64,000 nucleotides of DNA, from contig CBDESM010000003.1 of NCBI GenBank assembly GCA_965242485.1, positions 1,426,001 to 1,490,000 on the forward strand, given 5' to 3'. The notes beneath the pieces were generated by a model. It worked only from the letters and a program-made list of their open reading frames with translations. It did not search any database and was not told where the DNA came from. How positions within the stretch are numbered: position 1 is the stretch's first letter; the number at the start of each line of letters is the position of its first letter. Shown here piece after piece: positions 17,616-28,323 of the stretch. The DNA comes from CBDESM01 sp965242485 (GTDB lineage: Bacteria > Chloroflexota > Dehalococcoidia > Bin125). The translations under genes and the position numbers were made by a program.

Positions 17616-18301
17616 GCGGGCCGCGCATCTCCGACCTCGGGCCGCTCTACGAGGGGACGCCGTTCGAGGCGGCCCACTTCGACTGCGCCGATCCGACCGA
17701 CGACGCCCGGTTCTACGATGAACCGCGGCTGGTCGCGCACATCGACGAGGGCGCGATCGCGGCGCTCACGGCGCATTACGCGGAAGTGCTGCCGGCTGGC
17801 GGGCGCGTCCTCGATCTGATGTCGTCGTGGATTTCCCACTTGCCCGACGGGTACTCCGGCTCGCGCGTGGCCGGCTTGGGGATGAATGCCGCGGAGCTCG
17901 AGCGCAATCCCGCGCTGGGCGACTGGACGGTGCACGACCTCAACGCGGATCCGCGGCTGCCATTCGGCGACGCGGAGTTCGACGCCGTCTTGATCGCGGT
18001 TTCAGTGCAGTACCTGCGCCGCCCGCTCGAGGTGTTCGGCGAGATCGCGCGCGTGCTCGACCGCGACGGCATCTGCATCGTCTCGTTTTCGAACCGCTGC
18101 TTCCCGACCAAGGCGGTGCGCATCTGGCAGGGGCTGGACGACGCGGGGCACGTGCAGCTGGCCGGCGCGTATTTCCATTACTCGGGCGGGTTCGAGCCGC
18201 CGCAGTGGCACGACCGCTCGCCCCGGCCCGGCGCGCCGCCGGGCACGGCGGATCCGCTTTACGTCGTCCAAGCGCGGAGGAAGGCCGGGCCGCCGGCCTA
18301 G
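17612..18301 (+). CDS. SAM-dependent methyltransferase, class I (unusual start)
   Basis: A class I methyltransferase, up to 229 aa. The SAM-binding motif GGRVLDLMSS, the acidic stretch LPFGDAEFDAVL and the motif EIARVLDRDG are in family order. Coding sequence clearly extends upstream of the GTG at 17786: the frame reads FYDEPRLVAHID and more with strong GC at third positions. No ATG or GTG exists in that frame back to the preceding gene. The most likely start is CTG at 17612, overlapping the TGA of the small membrane protein (CTGA). If that is wrong, the protein is 171 aa from 17786. The substrate is unknown. It overlaps the convergent LLM gene by 4 bases. Confidence 0.72.
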   Translation: MSGPRISDLGPLYEGTPFEAAHFDCADPTDDARFYDEPRLVAHIDEGAIAALTAHYAEVLPAGGRVLDLMSSWISHLPDGYSGSRVAGLGMNAAELERNPALGDWTVHDLNADPRLPFGDAEFDAVLIAVSVQYLRRPLEVFGEIARVLDRDGICIVSFSNRCFPTKAVRIWQGLDDAGHVQLAGAYFHYSGGFEPPQWHDRSPRPGAPPGTADPLYVVQARRKAGPPA

Positions 18302-19236
18302 CGGAAGGCGGGGATCACGGTCTCCGCGAAGAGCTGCGCGGGCTCGATGGTGTCGCGCCCGAAGAACTCGATCATGAACATGTCGCAGCCGAGCTCAGCG
18401 TGCTTGGCGATCCGCTCCTTGATCGTGCCGGGCGTGCCGGTCAGCGCCATCTCGCCGGCCGGGTTGCCCATGTGGCCGCCGAAGATCTTCTGGGCACGCT
18501 CGACCATCGGGCCGAGCTGATCCTCGCTCTCGACGATCGTGACGAGGCACTGCTGCGAGACGCGGATTTCGGAAGGGTCGCGGCCGAGCCGCTCGGCGTG
18601 GCCGCGGAGGACGGAGACCTTGCGCTCGAGGTCGTCCTGGCTGCCGGCCGAGTTGTTCCAGATGTCGGCGTATTGCGCGGCGATCCGCATCGTCACCTTC
18701 TCGCCGCCGCCGCCGACGAGGATCGGCGGGACGCGGGCCGGCTTGGGCTCGGTGACGAGGTTCTCGGTGCGGAAATGGTCGCCCTCGAAGGTGACGAACT
18801 CCTGGTCCGGGTTCCACATACCCTTGAAGATCTGGAGCCCCTCTTCAAGCTGGCGCAGGCGGTCGCGGGCGTCGAGGAAGGGCATGCCGAAGTCGGTGAA
18901 CTCGCGCGGCATCCAGCCGGAGCCGAAGCCGGGGATGACGCGGCCGCCGGCGATGTTGTCGACGGTGGCGATCATCTTGCCGGTGTGGGCGGGATTGCGC
19001 ATGCCGACGGGAGTGACGAGGGTGCCGATCTCGGGCTTCTCGGTGACGGCGGCGAGGCCTGCGGCGAGCGTCCACGCCTCCATCATCGGGATCGCGGGCG
19101 ACTGCGGGCCGTAGAGGTGGTCGTTGACCCAGAGCGAGTCGAAGCCCATCTCCTCGAATGCGGACGCGGCGCGCTTGGACTCCTGCCAAGTGCGCTTGAT
19201 CTGCGGGACCATCACGCCGAAATGGACGTTGCTCAT
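18298..19236 (-). CDS. LLM class flavin-dependent oxidoreductase (F420-type)
   Basis: A 312-aa luciferase-like monooxygenase family protein with a TIM-barrel fold. Visible marks are FGVMVPQ at the N-terminus, WVNDHLYG, GTLVTPVGMRNPAHTGKM, the GSGWMPREFTDFG segment and the VGGGGEKVTMRIAAQYAD segment seen in F420-dependent members. The FMN versus F420 choice is inferred from these segments. The substrate is unknown. The start is the ATG at 19236, and the upstream region holds a striking inverted repeat at 19354-19372. It converges on and overlaps the methyltransferase gene. A second LLM enzyme lies at 40534-41373. Confidence 0.9.
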   Translation of the reverse strand: MSNVHFGVMVPQIKRTWQESKRAASAFEEMGFDSLWVNDHLYGPQSPAIPMMEAWTLAAGLAAVTEKPEIGTLVTPVGMRNPAHTGKMIATVDNIAGGRVIPGFGSGWMPREFTDFGMPFLDARDRLRQLEEGLQIFKGMWNPDQEFVTFEGDHFRTENLVTEPKPARVPPILVGGGGEKVTMRIAAQYADIWNNSAGSQDDLERKVSVLRGHAERLGRDPSEIRVSQQCLVTIVESEDQLGPMVERAQKIFGGHMGNPAGEMALTGTPGTIKERIAKHAELGCDMFMIEFFGRDTIEPAQLFAETVIPAFR

Positions 19237-19353
19237 CAGTCATTCCTTTCGCCCGGAACGGATCCGCCACGGGCCGATGTCCGTTGGATGCGCGCACAGG
19301 CTAGCAGCGGATGTATTGCCTGTGAATGCGCGCGATATGCCGCGCGGGCATAG

Positions 19354-19372
19354 TTTTGAACAATGTTCAAAA
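19354..19372. repeat. Perfect 8-3-8 inverted repeat, operator-like
   Basis: TTTTGAAC, three bases, then GTTCAAAA: a perfect palindrome 118 bases upstream of the LLM oxidoreductase start and 80 bases past the end of the AlbA_2 gene. Its right half plus flank (TGTTCAAAAGGATTTG) resembles the direct repeats upstream of the AlbA_2 gene (TGTTCAAAGATTTG). The same DNA-binding protein may recognise both. The surrounding 216 bases hold no gene that I can see. Confidence 0.5.
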
Positions 19373-19452
19373 GGATTTGACGGATGGGCAATCTACGCGA
19401 TGTCAAATAGGGTCCAGCTCGGACCTTTCGGGACGGCGTCGTTGCCGGACGA

Positions 19453-21141
19453 TCATTCGAGGGCGTACCAAGCGGATCGCCTGCTGCCATGCATGACCAG
19501 ATCGCCGCGGCTCCTGAGGCGGGAGAGCAAGTGGGAGGCTTGGCGGGGCGTGATTCGGCAAAGCTCGGCGGCTTCGCGGCGCGTAATCCGGCCGTTCTCG
19601 ACTACGTACTGCCGCACCATCTGCTCCTGCTGGATGGTTTCAAATCCCCGTTGCCGCACGTATCCCGCCTCTTGCCCGAGCCGCCGGTAGGTCGCGGCGG
19701 CGAAATGCCAAGCGCGTCCGGGTCCGCTTCCCCGCGCCTCGATCAGGCCTTGCTCGCGCAGGCGTTCCAAAGTGGCGCGCGCGTCCCCCTCCGATTTCTG
19801 CACCAAGCCCGCCGCTTCGGCGGTCGTCATCCGCCGCTCGCGGTGCAGGCGGTTCAAGATCATCAGATCGTCGAGGCCGAGCGGACGCTCATCGCGGGCC
19901 TCTTCCGCGATCATCCGGACGAACTCCAAGTTCGACTCGCCGCCCGGCAGCTGCAGGGCGACGTTGTGCTCGGTAGAACGCTCGTAAGAGGGGGCCGGGC
20001 GTCCGTTGCGGACTTGCTGCTCGAAGATCGTGTCAATGCCCCGCGCGGTCCGCTCGACCAAACCGGCTCGCTTGAACGCGCTGGCCAGCAGCGGGTTGCG
20101 CGGTCGCGGCGGCGTGACCAGGAGGTTGTCGAGCCGCACGCCGGGCGGAAATCCGCCCGGACTCGAGATCTCGATCCGGTCATCCCGCCATTGGACGTGG
20201 ACCGTGCCGAGCCGGGAGTAATCACGGTGCGTCAGCGCGTTCGCGACGGCTTCCCGAAAGGCGCGCGGAGAGTAATCGGGCACGCCGATGCGGGTCATTC
20301 CGACGGCCAGCTCCCGCTCGCGATTGCGCGCGCGAAAGCGGCGATCGAACTCGTCCATGGTCCGCAGCAGCGGCCAACGGAAGAAGTCGTTGACCTCGAC
20401 CTCGCTGCCGGAGAGCACTTGGAACGCGGTTTCGTGCGTCGGGAGCGCTGCGGCCAGCGCTTCGGGGCGGCCGAAGAGCAGCAAGCCGAGGACGGTGACG
20501 GTTCCGCTGGAATCGAACGCGACCGCGCCCAGCACCTTGGCCAATTCGAGATCGTCCAACCCGATCAGCGCCTCGTCGCCAGCGCCGGAATTTTCGCGGA
20601 TAGAACGGCGGTAGCGCTCGAATTCAAGCGGATCCAAGGCGTCCGGCCCGACGTCTCGGACCGGCAGTGCGGAATAGTCGAGGCGCTGCAGGTCGGCTTG
20701 CTGAGCCTGCATTTCATGGAACTGGAAGGGCATGCAGGCGGGCTTGCCGTCGCTGCCGATTACGCGGCGCTTGAAAAGGCCGTCGGATGTGGAGGTCGGC
20801 TGGTGCGCGGCGGGGATTTCGATCGCCAAGATGCCCACACCGTCGAGCGGAACGATGTGCACGCGCGCGACCACGGACGGCCTGGTCTTGTTCGCGATCA
20901 CCGCCTGCACGCGCATGGGATCGGTGCGGCCGTCGTCATGCCTCGCGCGGGCGCCGGTGATGCGCCCGTCGTCTTCCACGCCGACCAGCAGCCACGAGAT
21001 TTCCGCATCGCTGTTGTTGGCCAGGCAGGCGACGGCTTCGGCGAGATCGCCGTCCGAGAATTCCGCCCGCACCTCGCTTTTGAATTCGACGGTTCTGGTC
21101 TCGCCGCCGGCGATGAGCTCGCGGAGGTCTTCCGGCGTCAT
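19453..21141 (-). CDS. AlbA_2 (Schlafen-type) domain protein with ATP-binding and winged-helix parts
   Basis: A 562-aa protein of the widespread AlbA_2/divergent-AAA_4 transcriptional regulator family, often mislabelled RecG-like helicase. It opens with TPEDLRELIAGGETRTVEFK, the AlbA_2 start. The middle has an ATP-binding-like domain with EAVANALTHRDYS (about residues 303-315) and SPGGFP. The C-terminus (from about 450) shows two winged-helix-like segments ending in RRSAWYAL. The ATG at 21141 is preferred over a GTG at 21171 that lacks a ribosome site. It has its own candidate promoter with 18-base repeats at 21187-21232, so autoregulation is likely. It stands alone; the role could be stress, defence or mobile-element related. 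Confidence 0.82.
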   Translation of the reverse strand: MTPEDLRELIAGGETRTVEFKSEVRAEFSDGDLAEAVACLANNSDAEISWLLVGVEDDGRITGARARHDDGRTDPMRVQAVIANKTRPSVVARVHIVPLDGVGILAIEIPAAHQPTSTSDGLFKRRVIGSDGKPACMPFQFHEMQAQQADLQRLDYSALPVRDVGPDALDPLEFERYRRSIRENSGAGDEALIGLDDLELAKVLGAVAFDSSGTVTVLGLLLFGRPEALAAALPTHETAFQVLSGSEVEVNDFFRWPLLRTMDEFDRRFRARNRERELAVGMTRIGVPDYSPRAFREAVANALTHRDYSRLGTVHVQWRDDRIEISSPGGFPPGVRLDNLLVTPPRPRNPLLASAFKRAGLVERTARGIDTIFEQQVRNGRPAPSYERSTEHNVALQLPGGESNLEFVRMIAEEARDERPLGLDDLMILNRLHRERRMTTAEAAGLVQKSEGDARATLERLREQGLIEARGSGPGRAWHFAAATYRRLGQEAGYVRQRGFETIQQEQMVRQYVVENGRITRREAAELCRITPRQASHLLSRLRSRGDLVMHGSRRSAWYALE

Positions 21142-21186
21142 GGGATGGCCCTGCCGGGGCGTGTTTTGCACATGAGTTTATTTGGA

Positions 21187-21225
21187 ATGGACATGTTCAA
21201 AGATGGTATGGACATGTTCAAAGAT
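21187..21225. repeat. Two 18-base direct repeats, 21 bases apart
   Basis: The sequence ATGGACATGTTCAAAGAT occurs exactly twice, at 21187-21204 and 21208-21225. The 21-base period equals two helical turns, as expected for a protein binding both copies on one face of the DNA. The second copy sits between the candidate -35 and -10 boxes of the AlbA_2 gene, so a bound protein would block RNA polymerase. Confidence 0.75.
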
Positions 21226-21232
21226 TTGTCAA
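21203..21232 (-). promoter_or_regulatory. Candidate promoter of the AlbA_2 gene
   Basis: Read on the minus strand: TTGACA at 21232-21227, an 18-base spacer, then TACCAT at 21208-21203. The gene's ATG is at 21141, leaving a leader of about 55 bases. The spacer contains one of the 18-base repeats, which is a typical repressor arrangement. Prediction by eye only. Confidence 0.45.
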
Positions 21233-21271
21233 TCCGTTCATTCGCCTAGGCCGTGGTTTGACGGAAACGGC

Positions 21272-21306
21272 GGGGCCCGGCTTCCCTGATGGGAGAGCCG
21301 GGCCCC
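21272..21306 (-). terminator. Hairpin downstream of aceA
   Basis: A 15-pair stem (GGGGCCCGGCTTCCC with its complement, one bulged base) and a TGAT loop, 23 bases after the aceA stop. There is no strong T run, but the very stable GC stem directly behind the gene fits a terminator in a high-GC genome. It may serve both this operon and nothing else, since the AlbA_2 promoter lies just beyond and reads away. Confidence 0.6.
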
Positions 21307-21328
21307 GGTTGGTTTGCAGCTGCGCCGG

Positions 21329-22648
<1,320 letters not shown>

Positions 22649-22739
22649 TCTGGGTGCCCCCTGGTGTTCCTGCCGGTGCCTGCGACCGGTTGGTTCCGTT
22701 CCGTTGCGCGGCTGCCCGCCGCGATCCGCGCCGACGCTC

Positions 22740-24326
22740 CTAGTTCAGGTACTCGTAGGCGGGAAGGGTGAGGAATTCGGTGAACTCCTCGTTCAGGATC
22801 AGCGAGTCGAGAATCTGCTTGGCGTCGCCGTAGCGGGCTTCGCCGCCGCCGCCCAGCGCGGCCAGTTCCTCGTCGCGGATCTGCTCGTAGAGCTCGGCCG
22901 TCGCGGTGCGGCCGTCCTTGAGCCGGGCACCGTGGCGGATCCACTGCCAGAGCTGGCCGCGCGAGATCTCGGCCGTGGCGGCGTCTTCCATGAGGTTGTT
23001 GATCGCGGCCGCGCCGTTGCCGTTGAGCCAGGAGTTGAGGTACTGCAGCGCGACGGAGATGTTGGCGCGCAGGCCGTCTTCGGTGACGACGCCCTCGGTG
23101 CGGTCGAGCGAGACCAAGTCGCCGGGGCCGACGACGACGTCCTCGCGCAGGCGCTCGCGCTGGTTGCGGCGCCCGTCCAGCTTCGCCTCGAAGACTTCGC
23201 GGGCGATCGGGACGAGGTCGGGGTGCGCGACCCAGGTGCCGTCGAAGCCGTCGGTCGATTCGCGGGTTTTGTCGTCGCGGACGGCGGCGAGGGCACGATC
23301 GTTGACCTCGGCGTCGCGGCGGCTGGGGATGAAGGCGGCCATTCCGCCCATCGCGTGGGCGCCGCGCTTGTGGCAGGTCTGCACCAGCAGTTCCGTGTAG
23401 GCGCGCATGAAGGGCACCGTCATCGTCACGTCGGCGCGGTCGGGCAGGGTGAACGAGGGCTGCGAGCGGAAGCGCTTGACGGCGCTGAAGATGTAGTCCC
23501 AGCGGCCGGCGTTGAGGCCGGCGGAGTGGTCGCGCAGCTCGTAGAGGATTTCGTCCATCTCGAACGCCGCGGGCAGCGTCTCGATCAGCACCGTCGCGCG
23601 GATCGAGCCCTGCGGGATGCCGAGTTTGTCCTGCGCGGCGATGAAGGCGTCGTTCCAGAGCCGCGCTTCGACGTGCGATTCGAGCTTGGGCAGGTAGAAG
23701 TAGGGGCCGGTGCTGCGTTCGAGCCGCTCGGCGGCGTTGTGGAACATGTACATGCCGAAGTCGAAGAGGCTGGCCGAGACCGGTTCGCCGTCGACCAGCA
23801 CGTGCTTCTCATCGAGGTGCCAGCCGCGCGGGCGGATCAGCAGCGTCGCGATCTCGTCGTCGAGCTCGTAGACGCGGCCGTCGGGGTTGTCGAAGCGGAT
23901 TTGATGGCGGACTGCGTCGCGGACGTTGATCTGGCCGTTGACGACGTTGTTCCAAGTCGGCGAGAGGGCGTCCTCGAAGTCGGCCATGAATGCATCCGCG
24001 CCGCTGTTGAGCGCGTTGATCATCATCTTGCGGTCGACGGGGCCGGTGATCTCGACCCAGCGCTGCTGGAGGTCTTCGGGCGTCGGCGCGACGGACCAGG
24101 AGCCGAAGCGGATCTCCTCGGTGTCGCTGAGGAAGTCGGGCAGGCGGCCGGCGTCGAACTCCGCTTGCCGCTGCTGCCGGCGCTGGATCAGGTCGCGTCG
24201 GCGCGGGTTGAAGCGGCGGTGCAGGCCGGCGACGAAGTCGAGCGCGCCGGGGCTGAGAATTTCGGCGAATCCGTCTTGGAGATCGCCGACGACCTCGACG
24301 CCGTCGGGGGTCTGGATGTCGGTCAT
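22740..24326 (-). CDS. aceB: Malate synthase A
   Basis: Condenses glyoxylate with acetyl-CoA to malate. The length of 528 aa and the motif order (NALNSGADAFMADFEDALSPTW in the first third, then LPKLESHVEARLWN and HAMGGMAAFIP) mark the A-type enzyme; the G type is about 720 aa. It is the first gene of the aceBA unit, with a plausible promoter upstream at about 24407-24434. Both genes share the surrounding GC content, and nothing suggests recent transfer. Confidence 0.96.
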   Translation of the reverse strand: MTDIQTPDGVEVVGDLQDGFAEILSPGALDFVAGLHRRFNPRRRDLIQRRQQRQAEFDAGRLPDFLSDTEEIRFGSWSVAPTPEDLQQRWVEITGPVDRKMMINALNSGADAFMADFEDALSPTWNNVVNGQINVRDAVRHQIRFDNPDGRVYELDDEIATLLIRPRGWHLDEKHVLVDGEPVSASLFDFGMYMFHNAAERLERSTGPYFYLPKLESHVEARLWNDAFIAAQDKLGIPQGSIRATVLIETLPAAFEMDEILYELRDHSAGLNAGRWDYIFSAVKRFRSQPSFTLPDRADVTMTVPFMRAYTELLVQTCHKRGAHAMGGMAAFIPSRRDAEVNDRALAAVRDDKTRESTDGFDGTWVAHPDLVPIAREVFEAKLDGRRNQRERLREDVVVGPGDLVSLDRTEGVVTEDGLRANISVALQYLNSWLNGNGAAAINNLMEDAATAEISRGQLWQWIRHGARLKDGRTATAELYEQIRDEELAALGGGGEARYGDAKQILDSLILNEEFTEFLTLPAYEYLN

Positions 24327-24406
24327 GCGTCTTCCTGGCGAGCTGCCCGCGCAGCGGTGCGCGGCGAGGCGTTCCGGCGGCGGAGCCGCCCTGTGAACAT
24401 CGCATT

Positions 24407-24434
24407 AAGTTAGGCCGATCCTCGCACCCGTCAA
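24407..24434 (-). promoter_or_regulatory. Candidate aceB promoter
   Basis: On the minus strand TTGACG (24434-24429), a 16-base spacer and TAACTT (24412-24407) lie about 80 bases upstream of the aceB start, in a locally AT-richer stretch. It is a reasonable sigma-70 type match, found by eye. Confidence 0.45.
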
Positions 24435-24748
24435 TCACCTCGACATCATCCAATAGAACATTGATATATCGACTGCGAATTCGCCGAACGTCGCGCTTGC
24501 GTCCGTTGCGGGCGGAGTTCCCGTCGCCAGCGCCGCCGGTTTCGGCGGATTCGGGGGAAATTGCGAAGACATTACGTCGACGTATCGCAGGACACACGCG
24601 GAACGGCGATCCTGCAACGGAGCCCGGAACATCGGGGCAGCGTCCAGCGTAATGTAGGAGTGGCCGCAGATTCCGCCGTCGGCCGCCGGGGCATATGTCT
24701 GCTCGCGGCGCAGTCCGGGGCACGGGTGCGGCTGGGAGGGAAGCGATC
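24435..24748. other. Long divergent intergenic region before the sigma factor gene
   Basis: Together with the aceB leader this is about 420 bases without a convincing gene. It contains an AT-rich patch near 24455-24475, a candidate sigma-factor promoter (TTGCGA at 24561, TATCGC at 24583, 16-base spacer) and a 12-base palindrome TACGTCGACGTA at 24573-24584 overlapping that promoter. Short open frames on both strands here have ordinary shadow-like composition and were not called. Confidence 0.4.
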
Positions 24749-26266
<1,518 letters not shown>

Positions 26267-26325
26267 TCCGCCCGCGCGCCGGCGCCGCACCCGGCGCGCG
26301 TGGCGGCCGCCCGCGGGAAATCGCG

Positions 26326-27270
26326 GTGGATGAGGCCCGGCGCCGGGCGCTGATCGCGCGCTACCGGGCGCTGGCCGGCGAGTTCGCGGCCGCGTTCGAC
26401 GGCGCGGGCGATGCGGTGCTCGACGTTCCGCCCGCGGCCGGCGAGTGGAGCGCGCGCCAGATCGCGCATCACGTCGCCGACGATGAGCTGGTCGATTCGG
26501 TGCGGCTGCGCCTGATGGCGGCCGAGGACGACCCCGAGATCACGCCCTACAGCGAGCGGAACTTCGCCGCGCGGCTGCATTACGACCGGCCGGTCGGCCA
26601 GGCCCTCGCCGCGATCCTCGGCGGGCGCGAGAGCGGCGCGGCGATCCTCGAACGGCTGGAGCCAGACGACTTCGAGCGCACGGGCCGCCACCCGGAGCAC
26701 GACGCGTACAGCGTCGGCATCTGGCTCGAGAAGGCGGTCGAGCACGGCGAAGCGCATCTCGATCAGTTGCGTCGCACGCTGGCGGCCGCCGGGGCCGGCC
26801 CCGGCGCCGAGGACGGCCGCAGCGGGCTGATCCGCCGCTACCGCGACGGTTCGCGCGTGATCGCGGAGGCGGTTGCGGGCGCGACGGATGCGGAATTGGA
26901 TCGGCGCCCGCCGACGCCGGAGCTGTGGTCGGCGCGGGAGGTCGTGCACCACGTCGCCGACAGCGAGATGACTTCAGCGATCCGGCTGCGCAGGCTGATC
27001 GCGGAGGAAGAGCCGGACCTGGGCGCGTACGACGAAGAGCTGTTCGCCCGCCGCTTGCGCTACGACCGCCCGATCGGGGCGTCCCTTGACGCGATCCGGG
27101 CGGCGCGGGCGGCGACGGCGGAGATCCTCGACCGCTTGGACGAGGCGGAGTGGCGGCGCGGCGGACGGCATCCGGAGCACGCTTCGTACACGGTCGACGA
27201 CTGGCTGCGCATCTACGCGGAGCACTGCCACGAGCACGCAGAGCAGATCGGTCGCGCGCTCGGGCGGTAG
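26326..27270 (+). CDS. Double DinB-domain protein
   Basis: A 314-aa protein made of two DinB-like four-helix domains in tandem (about residues 5-155 and 165-314). Each copy has the metal-site helices: WSARQIAHHVAD and EHGEAHLDQL in the first, WSAREVVHHVAD and EHCHEHAEQI in the second. The shared GRHPEH motif in both shows an internal duplication. The start is GTG at 26326 with GGGAAA upstream. It sits 59 bases behind the sigma factor gene and just before tRNA-Gly. Catalytic activity is unknown; DinB-fold proteins often bind a metal and act on thiols. Confidence 0.8.
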   Translation: MDEARRRALIARYRALAGEFAAAFDGAGDAVLDVPPAAGEWSARQIAHHVADDELVDSVRLRLMAAEDDPEITPYSERNFAARLHYDRPVGQALAAILGGRESGAAILERLEPDDFERTGRHPEHDAYSVGIWLEKAVEHGEAHLDQLRRTLAAAGAGPGAEDGRSGLIRRYRDGSRVIAEAVAGATDAELDRRPPTPELWSAREVVHHVADSEMTSAIRLRRLIAEEEPDLGAYDEELFARRLRYDRPIGASLDAIRAARAATAEILDRLDEAEWRRGGRHPEHASYTVDDWLRIYAEHCHEHAEQIGRALGR

Positions 27271-27283
27271 GCTGGGCCTCCGC

Positions 27284-27358
27284 GCGGGGGTAGCTCAGGG
27301 GCAGAGCTCCTGCCTTCCAAGCAGGCGGCCGCGGGTTCGAATCCCGTCCCCCGCTCCA
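27284..27358 (+). tRNA. tRNA-Gly(TCC), CCA encoded
   Basis: A 75-base cloverleaf: acceptor GCGGGGG pairs with CCCCCGC, the D-arm is GCTCAGGGGCAGAGC, the anticodon loop CTTCCAA gives TCC, the T-arm contains GGTTCGAATCC, and CCA is encoded at 27356-27358. It reads glycine GGA/GGG codons. Confidence 0.96.
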
Positions 27359-27362
27359 GTTC

Positions 27363-27821
27363 CTAATCGACGCCCAAGTACAGCTCCGTCAGCCATTTCG
27401 ACGAGTCCGGCTCGGCCTGCGGGTCGGTGATGTAGCGTTCGCGGGCGCGGCTGGCCGGCGTGCGGCCGTTGGCCAGGCACCACTCCATGAGCTCGCCGAA
27501 GCCCTCGCGGATGCGGTCGTGCGGCCCGTAGAAGTCGAGCTTCGCCTCCGCGCCGGGCGGCACTTCGGCGACGTCCATCCCCTCCGGCGCTTCCGCCTCC
27601 GCGCCCAGCTCCATGCCGATGGTCAGATCGCAGACCGTCCCGTCCATCGAGTGGTAGAGCGACGAGGGCGGGCCGAGATCGGAGACGCCCGCTTCGGTCA
27701 GCGCCTGCCAAGCCGCCGGCAGGTACTTGGCGAACGCCTGCGGCAGTTCGTCGATCTGCACCTGGTCGCGGTAGCCCGCGATCCGGACTTGCCCGACCTC
27801 CACGATTTCCACGTTCGCCAT
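27363..27821 (-). CDS. GyrI-like small-molecule-binding domain protein (copy 2)
   Basis: A 152-aa stand-alone effector-binding domain of the GyrI/AraC-effector type, with no DNA-binding domain. Marks are the N-terminal VEIVEVGQVRIAGYRDQV strand, SLYHSMDG and the YGPHDRIREGFGELMEWC helix, followed by RERYITDP. It is a paralogue of the neighbour at 27848-28300, which has matching VYHSIAE, GPYEQIPEEG, QWCQANGR and ERYIVGPD segments. The gene ends 4 bases from tRNA-Gly on the opposite strand. Such proteins bind or hydrolyse small cyclic or cationic ligands; the ligand here is unknown. Confidence 0.75.
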   Translation of the reverse strand: MANVEIVEVGQVRIAGYRDQVQIDELPQAFAKYLPAAWQALTEAGVSDLGPPSSLYHSMDGTVCDLTIGMELGAEAEAPEGMDVAEVPPGAEAKLDFYGPHDRIREGFGELMEWCLANGRTPASRARERYITDPQAEPDSSKWLTELYLGVD

Positions 27822-27847
27822 CTCGTCCTCCGTTCCGTCCTAGACGT

Positions 27848-28300
27848 TCATTGCAGCGGCAGGTACAGCTCCGTCCGCCAGTTTGCCGGGTCCGCGTCCT
27901 GATCGGGCCCGACGATGTAGCGCTCCAAGCCGTGGCCGGCCGGCGCGCGCCCGTTCGCTTGGCACCACTGCCCCATTTTCATCCCTTCTTCGGGAATCTG
28001 CTCGTATGGCCCGCGCACCTCGAGTGTGACCGCGTCGCCGCCGCCGATCTCGGCGATGGACAAGCCGGCGGGCGCGGCGGTGCCGGCCAGTTCGAGGCCG
28101 ATCGTGATGTCGCAGACCTCGGCGATCGAGTGGTAGACGGCGCTGACGGGGCCGTGGTCCGAGATGCCGGCGTCTGCGAACGCGCGGGCCACCTGCGGGC
28201 CGATGCGCTCGAATGCCGCGCGCAGCTCCGAGAACTCGACTTCCCCGCGGATGCCGGCCACGCGCGTGCGCGGGAGCGCGACGAGCTCTGCGTCGGGCAT
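27848..28300 (-). CDS. GyrI-like small-molecule-binding domain protein (copy 1)
   Basis: A 150-aa paralogue of the following gene. The ATG at 28300 is preceded by GAGGAG at the right distance; a TTG at 28327 overlapping the upstream stop is possible but less likely. Conserved landmarks are RTRVAGIRGEVEF, VYHSIAEVCDITIG, RGPYEQIPEEGMKMGQWC and NWRTELYLP. It has no membrane or DNA-binding part. It lies between the 5-formyl-THF cyclo-ligase gene and its own copy, 26 bases apart from the latter, so all three are probably one transcript. Function unknown. Confidence 0.75.
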   Translation of the reverse strand: MPDAELVALPRTRVAGIRGEVEFSELRAAFERIGPQVARAFADAGISDHGPVSAVYHSIAEVCDITIGLELAGTAAPAGLSIAEIGGGDAVTLEVRGPYEQIPEEGMKMGQWCQANGRAPAGHGLERYIVGPDQDADPANWRTELYLPLQ

Positions 28301-28323
28301 CTGCGGCTCCTCGTCAAGGCCGG

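Noticed and set aside
19453..21141. RecG-like DNA helicase
   Set aside because: No helicase motifs are visible; the AlbA_2 start and HATPase-like middle explain the common mislabel.
24435..24652. Short open frames on both strands in the sigma-factor upstream region
   Set aside because: They overlap each other, have no ribosome site and no recognisable motif.
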